Shown here: positions 12,701-21,699 of the stretch, one piece after another
Layout: each line of letters starts with the position of its first letter
How positions within the stretch are numbered: the stretch's first letter is position 1
Assembly (NCBI GenBank): GCA_013398175.1
Contig: VZRZ01004411.1
Coordinates: 391,503-455,502, forward strand
Origin: Climacteris rufus
Taxonomy: Eukaryota > Chordata > Aves > Passeriformes > Climacteridae
Length of the DNA: 64,000 nt
Reading direction: 5' to 3'
The notes under the pieces: model-generated
Told to the model about the DNA's origin: nothing
The model's database searches: none
The model's input: only the letters and a program-made list of their open reading frames with translations
Position numbers and translations under genes: made by a program

Positions 12701-15700
12701 TTTATGGTCAAGTGAGTTTGATCTTAAGTAACCTGCAATGAAATAGCACACAGCTGATTTTATAATAGGTTTAAACAGGTGTTGGTTTGTCTAAACACCA
12801 TCAGCTGCAGCTATTTTCTTTTAAAATTTTGGTTTAGGGTTAATAACTTATCCTTTCAATTAATATATATATATAATTTTTTTAAAGTATTGAGCTAGAA
12901 AAGCATTGATTAGCAAAAGATAACTGAACATGTAAAGCATTGGTTTCAGTCTTGATGCTTAGTTGTCAGCAGAAGGAAAAGCACATTTTCCTTTCAGCCT
13001 AATCAAGTACTACTTTCAATGTTTTTGCCTTGGACTATTTGCCTGTCATAACAAATTCCTCATGTACAATCTCAGTCTAAGTTCCTTTATTACCATTTTT
13101 TAAACAAAATTAAAACCTAGGTATCATACATTTGCCTGTCCACATGTCTAGTGTTACTTACATGCCTCTAATAAAATGAAGAAAACCTCTGAACTTTCCA
13201 TGCTCAGACTTCCACTTAAACTACCTGGCTGTCATGGTTTCATTTCAGTAGCTTGTGCTTAGCAAGTTTCAGCTTACTAAAACTATCATTGAAAGAAATT
13301 CAGTTTTCTAAGTTAATAATACATTAAGATTCTATACAAACAGTAAAACTGAAACCAAATTAATTTTCTTTGCTTGTAGCTTTTATTTAATCAGAAATTA
13401 CATGAGTAATGAAGTATCCTTCTCTGCAGTCTTGTCGAAGTGAGTTTAAAAAAATACCTGAATTTTCAAAATAGGTTAGGGTGTTGAGGATAGTTTTACA
13501 ATAAATCACTTTGGTCAATTAAAAAAATAAAAGGAGAGGAGTTAACATTATCCCAGTATTAACCTCTAAAAAGATGATCACAAGTTGCAATTTTCCTTGG
13601 TTTCTGTCTCACCTGCAGGATTTCAGGCCTGAAATGTGTTTTCCTGGTCATGAAACCTGCAGAGCAAAACAGGAGTGAGGCTTGGATGGCTGCTGTCCCT
13701 GTCCCCACCAGAGGCACATGCCATGCCTTGGCAACGTGATGTGCTTTCACTCTCATTTTCCCCCCTTGGTAACATGGGAATAATGTTACTCATTTTCTCT
13801 TAGAAAACACAGACTCTTAAGTATTAATCTGCTCCTATAGGAAGAGATCTCTGACAGCCATGGCATTATTTGATCCATAATAGTTAGGGTTTCTTCCTAA
13901 CCTTGAATACTTGAAATTGTTGCTGTAGTAATTTTGTCCATTAACTTTTCCTTATTTTGCTTTACCAGGTATGCTGTTTATACTCTACACTAGTTCTTGC
14001 TGCTTCCAACACACAGGGGCAAAATAAGTAAATTTTTTTATGTCAGACACAGCTATGGAAAATAAAAACTGTATGTGCCCAATGACTGAGGCTCAGCTAA
14101 AGTTAGTGCATTGTCTTTGCACTGCAGCTAAATCCTAGTGATTCTGTTCCTAAAACTGACACAGTAAACCAGTGTGTTAGGTGTCCTTATTTAATGGGTG
14201 GGGAAAGAATCTGGAATATTTTTAATCAAACATTTCTGGATCTAGAGGTCAGCTTATTTCTGCAATACACAGCAAGGCTCGGAAAGCTGTAGGTTTTCAG
14301 ACAAGTTTTTTTTCCAAGTGCAAGAAAGCAAATGTCTATCCTCTTCATACCCATGCCTCTGCCTTGCAATGGTATCTGTCCTTCTGTCCCTCAGAGATAG
14401 CTGCAATATTATCAGATCACCTGGTGCAGCTCAGGAAAACAGAGAGCCACAAGCTTTAATTTTAATTCTCCCGGAGGATGCACAGGTACATAAATACACA
14501 CCCACTTGCCCTGGGGATGCAGGTACCCCATTGACTTTTTCAGTGTCAGGATTTCTCCTCCTTATACTTTGGGTTTAATTTATGCCCTGTGTGGAGGTAG
14601 AAAATTCAGTGTGTGCACAAAGCAGCACCACACCTGACCCAGCCCTGTGGTGTCGAAATGAGCAGGTGTTAACTAAGCCATGTGGAGAAAGGCAGGGATG
14701 TTTTCCAGACTACAGGTGGCACAGGGATGACTTCTGTGAAAGTTTCTCCAAGGAATATACAGTGCACATCCCACCAAGGGAATAATTCCCAAACAACTCA
14801 TGACATCATTGATCTGTAGGCACAGGAAAATTGTTTTTTTGAAGCTTTGAAAGCCCAAACCAGAGAGACAACATATTTGCATCCTTCATTTCTCATCTTC
14901 AGTGCTTTGGGACTGGTACAAGGTGCATAATTATTCATATATTAGATGTATATTTCAAATTGCTTTAGCATCTTAGCATTTTTATATAAAATCTTAAATC
15001 TCTTTTAGGATTTGTCAGAAAAATGGAAAAGTCATCCCCACCCATTCTTAAAGACTCAACATATTGCCAATTAACCAAAACCAACAAATGGAATAACAGA
15101 GACATTTTTGTAAGACATGAGCCTCCTCAGGTAGAACATGAGCTGAACATATCCTTATGCTATACACAGCACTGGATGAATTTCCACTACTCTCCCCACA
15201 CCTGAGAGACCCACGGGACCAGGGGCTGAGGAGCATCCCTGCATCTGCCAAGGCTGAGATGAGTTCCCTGCTGCTCACAGGACCCCCAGCCGATCCCTCT
15301 GAACACAGGTCCAGTGGCAGACTGGCTAGAAGGAAAACTGCATATTCATTCCACCTTTTTTTGCTGTTTCACCTTACATAGCAGAGCGGGGCTTCAGGAA
15401 GAAGGTGCTGTCCCTGGGAGCAGAGAAAACCTCCTCAACCCTGTTCTGAAACACTGGCAGAGGAATAGTTGAACACCTATAAAATGTCAAGACTTCGGAG
15501 ACTTGAAACAAGGATCTGAATTGTTAGATCCTTCCAACAGTTTGAAAAAAAAAAAAACGAAAAAACAAAGCCACAAACTTGATTTTATTTTAATGGCTAT
15601 TTACTAGGGTTAAGGTTAAAACAGTCTCATAATAGTTTTCAGCAACAGACTAATAAACATGGAGGAGGAGGGTTAAGGAAGGGTTTAAATTTCTTTGGTG

Positions 15701-15770
15701 GGGAGGGGATTTGGGTTGATGGGGTTTCTTTGGCTCCCAAAAGGCTGCGATGTTGCTGAGGCGAAGCTTG
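9725..15770. other. Intergenic DNA between GSTCD and the RNF4-like gene
   Basis: About 6 kb, mainly AT-rich, with scattered short frames and a small AT dinucleotide run near 12861-12876. The part near 14300-15400 is more GC-rich and holds overlapping frames of 60-86 codons, but none has recognisable domains or convincing splice sites. I see no gene here. Confidence 0.6.
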
Positions 15771-15774
15771 GCCC

Positions 15775-16225
15775 CTGCCTGCCCCGTGAGACCCCAGCTG
15801 CAGAGCCGTGTCCAGCCCTGCCCAGCACGAGCAGGATGTGCCTGTGGGAGCAGGGCCAGCAAGGCCATGGAGATGCTCAAAGGGCTGGAGCTCCTCTCCT
15901 CTGCAGCCAGGCTGGGAGAGCTGGGGCTGTGCAGCCTGGGGAGGAGCAGGGCCCGGGGAGGCCTCACTGCGGCCTCGCAGTGCCCAAGGGCGGAGTGGTG
16001 GGAGAAGGGGAACGGGTTCAGACCAGGAGAGGGGAGGTTGGGATCAGGTGTTAGGAGGGTGGTGAGACATTGGAACAGGCTGCCCAGAGGAGCTGTGGAT
16101 GCCCTGTACCTGGAATGTTTCAGGCCAGGCTGGACAGGGCCCTGAGCTCGCTGATCTTAGTGGGTGGCAGCAGAACCAGGTGATCGCTAAGGTGCCTTCC
16201 ATGCCATTCTGGAACTCCATGGATG
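15775..16225 (+). mobile_element. CR1 LINE 3' fragment
   Basis: The GC-rich block follows the 3' part of CR1 ORF2 and 3' UTR. It has gtgagacccc at its start, a ggagatgctcaaagggctgg block, and cattggaacaggctgccc followed by agaggagctgtgga. It ends with ggtgccttccatgccattct. Many indels break the frame, so it is an old 5'-truncated copy. Apparent long frames over it (up to 131 codons) are decayed CR1, not host genes. It lies just upstream of the first RNF4-like exon. Confidence 0.85.
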
Positions 16226-16441
16226 CGCAAAATGGACACCCGTTACTGCCAACGGTTAATGCTGCCACCGGTTACCAGGGGCACCCCTGCTCTGAAGGTT
16301 CTGTTGACGTGGAGTCTGTTGAGCCAGTTGATGGACTCTCTGCTGCACAGCAGACGTGGAGCATCCGTCTTCTGCATCCCAGGTGGGAACAGAGGGAGAT
16401 TTGTTGACATTTGTGAGCCAAAATCTGGACTGACTGTACAG
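16226..16441 (+). promoter_or_regulatory. RNF4-like: Candidate 5' leader exon region of the RNF4-like gene
   Basis: The stretch between the CR1 fragment and the first coding exon ends in a strong donor, gtacag|gtgagt, at 16441/16442. The next good acceptor, ggttttag at 16768, opens the exon carrying the ATG. This arrangement fits a 5' UTR exon, with the transcription start somewhere in or near the GC-rich CR1 block. No promoter motif is decisive. The call rests on splice-site appearance only. Confidence 0.35.
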
Positions 16442-16768
16442 GTGAGTGCATTCGAATCTTGAAAAGGCTTCTGATGCTGAGGGCTGGGCTGGGCTGCAGG
16501 CTGGGCTGCAGGTGGGCTCAAGTACCAAACTCATGGTTTGGGCAGAAACTGGAGACTTGGGAATAGGAATCTTGAGGCATGGGGGTGTTTAAGAGAACAG
16601 GCATTCCAAATAGATAATCTCCGTTCTACTTTTCTGATAGGTTTGGAAGAACATTTCTTTGTAACTGAAGAATCTGCAGTGGGCTACAGAAAGGAACTTA
16701 AGGGATTGATCACTTCCCTGACATTCCTTTCTTGGTGTTTGTCCCACTTACTTTGCCGGTGGTTTTAG

Positions 16769-16790
16769 ATCACAAAACACCATGAGCTCA
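16769..16790 (+). CDS. RNF4-like: RNF4-like gene, first coding exon (MSS)
   Basis: A 22-base exon lies between ggttttag and gtaagt. It contains caccATGAGCTCA, with A at -3 giving a good start context, and codes for only Met-Ser-Ser (16782-16790). Joined in phase 0 to the next exon it gives MSSRQRKRHGGAVDS. Human RNF4 starts in the same style, with MST before RKRRGG and a splice at the same place. A three-codon start exon is easily missed by gene finders. Confidence 0.8.
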
Positions 16791-17258
16791 GTAAGTACTT
16801 TGCTACTCAATGCAAATCTGATTCTTGAAATGTTTTCCAGGGTACCTCTAAAAAGGGTTTCAAGAGTTTGTAGCAAATGGACAGGAACAGAAGCCTTTTA
16901 AAACTTCATGTAACTTAATGTTCTGGGATACTGAAGGTTTTGAATCTCTGTGGGTTCTAGCAATAGTTCAGAAATGCTTACAGTGTGAGCAGCAACGTGA
17001 TAAAATTGTGAACTGCTCTCATTTTCAAGCAATTGGGACAGGCGTTTTCTTGGTGAGGCAACTTGTACATCAGGGGTAATGTCTTTTCCCTGATGTGATG
17101 TGCTCAGGTAGAAATGGCCCAGAGCACCATTTGATGCATATTCCAGCCTTTGCAGGAATGTTTTCTGTATCCCCATGTGCTGTCATTTGTGTTGCAAAAA
17201 ACGAGGGCCATATTAATGCTACTCCCACAGAAAATGTTAAGGCTTTGTTCTCTCTCAG

Positions 17259-17400
17259 CGTCAACGAAAGCGCCATGGAGGAGCAGTTGATTCCACACAA
17301 GCTCAGAAACGGAGCCGGCTGCTGCCTTCCAGTGCAGGTGGAACTTCACAGACAGAGCCAACAGAGCTTGAAGAATGTGGTAGAGTTTCTTCTGAGCCTG
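17259..17400 (+). CDS. RNF4-like: RNF4-like gene, basic N-terminal exon
   Basis: The exon runs from tctctctcag to cctg|gtaaga (142 nt, phase 0 to 1). It reads RQRKRHGGAVDSTQAQKRSR and then a Ser/Thr/Glu-rich tail with TEPTELEEC. In RNF4 this segment carries the nuclear localisation signal (RKRRGG and QAQKRTR in human) followed by an acidic E-P-I-E-L stretch. Spacing and residues match well. The product should be nuclear by family knowledge. Confidence 0.88.
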
Positions 17401-17566
17401 GTAAGAACAGAAACTGCTTCTGAAGGGTTGGAGACCTGCAGGCCATGTGCTTTTGTCAATTTCTAGGCCCTTTACTGGGGAGGAAGGGAAACCCTGGGAT
17501 TTAGTATGGCATCCCTAAACAACAAGCCTTCTGACAACTGTTTTGTTTTGCTACATTGGCCACTAG

Positions 17567-17761
17567 TGGGAGATGAGCTGTGTAGCAAAGGTCTTGAAAT
17601 GCTGCTCAAACACCTGAATGTCTGCTCTGATGAGCAGGCAGTCAATGCAGCTGCCACTGTGGACAGTGGAAAGCTGAGTTTGGAATCTCCCAAACTGGAA
17701 GAAGATATGGAAATTTTGTCATTATCTGTGCCTCATCCTTCCAGGGAACACGTACAGCATG
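17567..17761 (+). CDS. RNF4-like: RNF4-like gene, possible cassette exon without RNF4 counterpart
   Basis: An open stretch of 195 nt begins after ggccactag in the phase left by the previous exon. It ends at catg|gtactt in phase 1, so it is symmetric (1-1) and can be included or skipped. It encodes about 65 residues starting VGDELCSKGLEMLLKHLN and containing EEDMEILSLSVP. Human RNF4 has no such segment. MEILSLS is a hydrophobic-acidic patch weakly like a SUMO-interaction motif. The donor gtactt is not strong. The exon is supported by open frame and phase only. Confidence 0.5.
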
Positions 17762-18125
17762 GTACTTTAAAATTAGGATCCCCTTTATGATTATAGTTTT
17801 GGTGTGGGGTTTTTTTCTTGTGTGCTAAACATTCCCCTGTGTTAGATGAATCATGTGTTGGTGTGAACTTCCTGTAAGCTGTTGTCATCCAACAGAACTG
17901 TGTGAGAAACTCAGCTGCTCGTTGTCTTGCACTGCCCCTTCAGATGACAGGGCTGGTAATGCTCCCTGTGGACTGTTGAGGGCAGAGCTTGAGTGAAATG
18001 TGGGACAGATTCCAGAAAAAAAGAGGCCCAGGGCACAGTGAATCCAACCTTAGCCTGTTGCACAGTGGTAGCCCATTTCATTCCTCTGCAGTCTCTGATC
18101 TTGGTTCTGATGTTCTGTGTTTCAG

Positions 18126-18244
18126 CTGATAAAAAAGTCATAGATCTCACAGATGAATCTTCTGAGCCTGAACTTATCATAGATCTCACAGGCGAATCTT
18201 CTGAATCTGAAGTCATCACTCTCAGTGATGATGAGTCTGCTGTG
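18126..18244 (+). CDS. RNF4-like: RNF4-like gene, SUMO-interaction motif exon
   Basis: The exon runs from tgtgtttcag to gctgtg|gtaagt (119 nt, phase 1 to 0) and encodes 40 residues. Three hydrophobic cores with acidic flanks are visible: VIDLTDE, IIDLTGE and VITLSDDE. These match the SUMO-interaction motifs that let RNF4 bind poly-SUMO chains (human IVDLT, VVDLT and VVIVDE). The first two sit in a near-repeat of about 15 residues, IDLT(D/G)ESSE. This exon defines the protein as a SUMO-targeted ubiquitin ligase type rather than an ordinary RING protein. Confidence 0.9.
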
Positions 18245-19080
18245 GTAAGTAGTGAATGGCACATTTCTCTACATCTTGCAGTCAAATCAGTTTTCTTGCC
18301 CATTTTTTGGAATCTAAGTACCCTGACCTCAAAGGTTGAAAAATGGCTCTGATTTACCATGTTAGACACAGTTCCCAGTCAACCCCAAATACACTGGTGA
18401 ACATATCAGCATCTCTGAGAATCACTTGCAGAGTGTGGAAGAATAATCTAAAAAAGGCTGTTGATTCAGTGATTTAAAGGAGAGGACAGGAAGTCTTTGA
18501 CTTTACAAATAAGAAGTATTTTAGCTGCAACATCAGTTTAAGGTGCCCCTGTCACCGGGGTGCAAAACAGAACTGCACCTGACTGGGGTACAAGCTAGTT
18601 CTGTTTATTATTCCAAGAAGTCTTTAAATGAGTCACTTTTTTTTTTTTTTCCATTTTCCCCTGGTATTTTGAAGGAATATTATTTGATCCAGCTCACACT
18701 GTAGTTTATCTGCTGGAATTTGGGATGCCACTGCTGCTGTGCAAAGCAGAAACATGCAGCAAACAGCATGGGGGTTATCTCTTGATAGAGTTGTTCCTGA
18801 ACCTCTGCAAAGGCCTCAAATTTTACAGCAGAATTTGCATGACCCAGCTCCAGTTGCACCAAAAACAAGAGCAGGTTTTTGGTATAGGTTTTTTTTTATT
18901 CAGCAGATGTTCATGTAATAAGTAGTGTTTATGGCTACCACAGCTGAATTTGCCCATTTTGGCGAGAAACGGGGAAAGAAACACCTCTAGCCCAAATCCA
19001 GTTACGGAACTGAAATGGGGGAGCAGGGAGTCAAGTGTTCAGGTGGTTCCTAAGTTGCCTCTATTTCTACCCAATTGCAG

Positions 19081-19184
19081 GACAGGGAGCAGAACCAGCA
19101 GCAATCAAAGGTTTCCGGTGCAGGAGAGAATTCAGCTGAACCACTGGCAAGTGGCAATGAAGAGGAAGCAAGAGACAATGATGA
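19081..19184 (+). CDS. RNF4-like: RNF4-like gene, linker exon B1
   Basis: The exon runs from acccaattgcag to gatga|gtatgt (104 nt, phase 0 to 2). It reads DREQNQQQSKVSGAGENSAE and later GNEEEARDND. It aligns with the RNF4 linker having an acidic SDDEE stretch followed by RDRDVYV. The arginine-rich block at the start of that linker in RNF4 (RRRPRR) is absent. Read-through gives EYVADK, matching RNF4 YVT, so the ancestral donor may have been a few codons further on. With B1 joined directly to the RING exons the gene encodes 192 residues. Confidence 0.7.
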
Positions 19185-19610
19185 GTATGTGGCAGATAAG
19201 TGTCTCTCTAAATTCTAATTTCTGATATATGGTAGAAACAGGTTTTTGCCAAGCTTCTGGGTTCTGCTTAAGTCTGTGCAGAAACTTCAGACCTGGAATA
19301 TAGTGGCCTGTCTGGCAGGTAAGTAATTTTAAAAACCAAAAAAACACCCAGCAAAATCCAGCAGAAATCTTTCTTCTCTTTTCATGAAGTCATAATTGAA
19401 TATTTCTTACAGTATGCCTTGATAAATGCTGAAATACTTACAGTACATAGAAGCTCTGGGAGTGATTGTGTTGCTGGACTGAGATGTTTCTAAATCAGAA
19501 TAGGGATTTTAATTAATCAGTGTTATGTATCTGTAACCCTCTGTGCCCAGTGAAATTAATGGCTGCATGTTCGAATAGCTGCATGTTCTTTCCAGTCCTG
19601 GTCCCTCTAG

Positions 19611-19775
19611 TGCATGGCCAGCAGGTCCTGCTAATCCTCCAGTGAGAGAGGATGACAACTCAGAGGTGCAGGATGGGGAGCAGAGCCAGCAGAACCCATG
19701 TTGTTCCAGAGCAGCAGAGAATTCACCTGAACTACTGGCAAGTGGCAATGAAGAGGAACCAAGAGAAAATGATGG
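19611..19775 (+). CDS. RNF4-like: RNF4-like gene, fused exon A2-B2 with 6-nt intron remnant
   Basis: After gtccctctag the segment stays open for 165 nt to gatgg|gtatgt (phase 2 to 2). Its first 55 nt (TAWPAGPAN to DDNSE) match the A exons and its last 104 nt (DGEQSQQNPCC to PREND) match the B exons. Between them lie exactly six bases, GTGCAG, read as Val-Gln. In the next repeat unit the same place holds an intron of 335 bases beginning gtg and ending cag. Expression is not shown by sequence, but 55 codons without a stop and matched phases favour a usable exon. Confidence 0.6.
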
Positions 19776-20191
19776 GTATGTGACAGATAAAATGTCTCTC
19801 CAAAGTCTAATTTCTGATACATGGTAGCACACATGTTTTTGCCAAAATTTTGGGTTCTAATTGATTCTGTGGGAATAATTCTGGCTTGAAACATAGTGGC
19901 CTGTCTGGAAGGGAACTAATGGAAAAACCCCCCTAAAGACCAGCAGAATCCAGGAGAAGCCTTTCTTCTCCATTCAGGAAGTCATTATTGAATGTTTGTT
20001 ACATTATGGATTGCGGTATGCTGAAATTCTAGCAGTACCTAAAAGCTCTTGCAATGATTGTATTGCTGGGCTGGGATGTTGATAAATCAGAATGTGGGGT
20101 TGTTTTGATTTCTGAAGTTTTGTGTAACCATAACCCTCTGTGCACCGTGAAATTGATGGCTGCCTGTTCTTTCTGGTTCTGTTCCATCCAG

Positions 20192-20246
20192 TGAATGGCC
20201 AGCAGGTCCTGCTAGTCCTTCAGCTTCAGAGACTGACAACTCAGAG
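20192..20246 (+). CDS. RNF4-like: RNF4-like gene, exon A3 (decayed copy of the first RING exon)
   Basis: This 55-nt exon (phase 2 to 0) lies between gttccatccag and gtgaga and reads EWPAGPASPSASETDNSE. Length, phase, acceptor (gttcc-tccag) and downstream intron match the real first RING exon at 25608-25662, which ends YSE. The CPIC zinc ligands are absent, so it cannot form part of a RING. It pairs with B3 as an in-frame module. Confidence 0.55.
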
Positions 20247-20581
20247 GTGAGATTCCACATGTTCTCATGCTTTCTGCTCTGTGGGAGGGGAAGGGACAGA
20301 AGGGGAGCTGCACAGCTCAGTTATCTTATGTGGGATGCTATAGGCAGCTGGAATCACAGCCTTTGGTGTGAAGCTCCAACTTGCACGTCCCACCAAGTCA
20401 CTTCCTGGTGGCATCCAAAGAGGGAAAAGCCCTTGGCAGGATGTCACTGATAGATCTGTGTGTTCCTTACAGTTCCTAACAGTTCTGGCATCCCAAATCC
20501 AATTAGGGAGCTGAAACTGGGAAGGAGGTTGGGGTGGCTTCAGGTGGTTCCTAATTTGCCTTCATTTCTACCCCATTGCAG

Positions 20582-20685
20582 GACTGGGAGCAGAACCCAC
20601 CGTACCCACGTGGTTCCAGAGCATCAGAGAGTTCACCCGAGATACTGGCGTGTAACCTTCTACAGGATCCAATAGACATTGAATT
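20582..20685 (+). CDS. RNF4-like: RNF4-like gene, linker exon B3
   Basis: The exon runs from accccattgcag to gaatt|gtatgt (104 nt, phase 0 to 2, the same length as B1). It reads DWEQNPPYPRGSRASESSPE and ends DPIDIE. The second half has diverged from the GNEEE-type acidic block of B1 and B2. The downstream reading YVTDKMSLQ is still visible beyond the donor. A3 plus B3 add 159 nt, which is 53 codons without a frameshift. Confidence 0.5.
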
Positions 20686-21096
20686 GTATGTGACAGATAA
20701 AATGTCTCTCCAAAGTCTAATTTCTGATACAGGTTTTTGCCAAAATTTTGGGTTCTAATTGATTCTGTGAGAATAATTCTGACTTGAAATTTAGTGACCT
20801 GTCTGGAAAAGAACTAATGGAAAACAAAAAACCAGCTGAAAACCACCAAAATCCAGGAGAAGCCTTTCTTCTCTATTCAGGAAGCCGTTATTGAGTGTTT
20901 CTTCCATTATGGATTGCGATATGCTGAAATGCTAGCAGTACATAGAAGCTCTTGCACTGAGATTGTGTTGCTGGGCTGGGATGTTGATAAATCAGAATGT
21001 GGGGTTGTTTTGATTTCTGAAGTTTTGTGTAACCATAACCCTCTGTGCACCGTGAAATTGATGGCTGCCTGTTCTTTCTGGTTCTGTTCCATCCAG

Positions 21097-21151
21097 TGAA
21101 TGGCCAGCAGGTCCTGCTAGTCCTTCAGCTTCAGAGACTGACAACTCAGAG
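21097..21151 (+). pseudogene. RNF4-like: Exon A4, orphan copy of A3
   Basis: This 55-nt copy has the same acceptor and donor as A3 and the same encoded peptide (EWPAGPASP and so on). Its partner B4 has lost its acceptor, so inclusion of A4 (phase 2 to 0) would need another phase-0 exon downstream. Unless the 23.8-kb exon supplies that, A4 is probably skipped. The surrounding 350 bases are nearly identical to the A3 copy 905 bases upstream. Confidence 0.5.
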
Positions 21152-21667
21152 GTGAGATTCCACATGTTCTCATGCTTTCTGCTCTGTGGGAGGGGAAGGG
21201 ACAGAAGGGGAGCTGCACAGCTCAGTTATCTTATGTGGGATGCTATAGGCAGCTGGAATCACAGCCTTTGGTGTGAAGCTCCAACTTGCACGTCCTACCA
21301 AGTCACTTCCTGGTGGTGTCTGAAGAGGGAGAAGCCCTTGGCAGGATGCACTGGCAGATCTGTGTGTTCCTTACAGTTCTAGCATTGACTGACAGATTGC
21401 ACATGCTCCACATCCTGTTTGCCTGGTGACAATAAAGCAGCAAACTGGAATTCTTTAATCCTAGTCCCTGTTGTGGTTTCCTTTCTTCAGTAGCTGTTCA
21501 TCTAACATGAACTGTTTAGGGTTATCATAGCAGAATTTCCCATTTTGGGGGAGAAAGAGGGAAAGAAATGGCTCCAGCCCAAATCCAATTAGGGAGCTGA
21601 AATAGGGGCCCAGGGAGAAGGGTGTTCAGGTGGTTCCTAAGATTTCTCCATTTCTACCCTGTTGCTC

Positions 21668-21691
21668 TACTGGGATCAGAATAAACAGTAA
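21668..21691 (+). pseudogene. RNF4-like: Dead exon B4
   Basis: The flanking intron sequence (cccaaatccaattaggg, ggtggttcctaa, atttctaccc) matches that before B1 and B3. The acceptor ttgcag has become ttgctc, and the copy reads YWDQNKQ then TAA. Similarity fades after that. This is a broken B exon. Confidence 0.6.
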
Positions 21692-21699
21692 CCACTTAT

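Noticed and set aside
14318..15381. Cluster of 60-86 codon frames near 14.3-15.4 kb
   Set aside because: No recognisable protein features and no consistent splice structure. They overlap each other on both strands as expected for slightly GC-rich noncoding DNA.
15695..16268. Frames of 74-131 codons on both strands near 15.7-16.3 kb
   Set aside because: They are decayed CR1 sequence with frameshifts, not host genes.
20247..21382. Repeated 67-76 codon frames starting MRFHMFSCFLLCGRGRDRRG
   Set aside because: They lie in the duplicated intron just after the A exon donors and appear twice only because the intron is duplicated. No start context or domain supports them.
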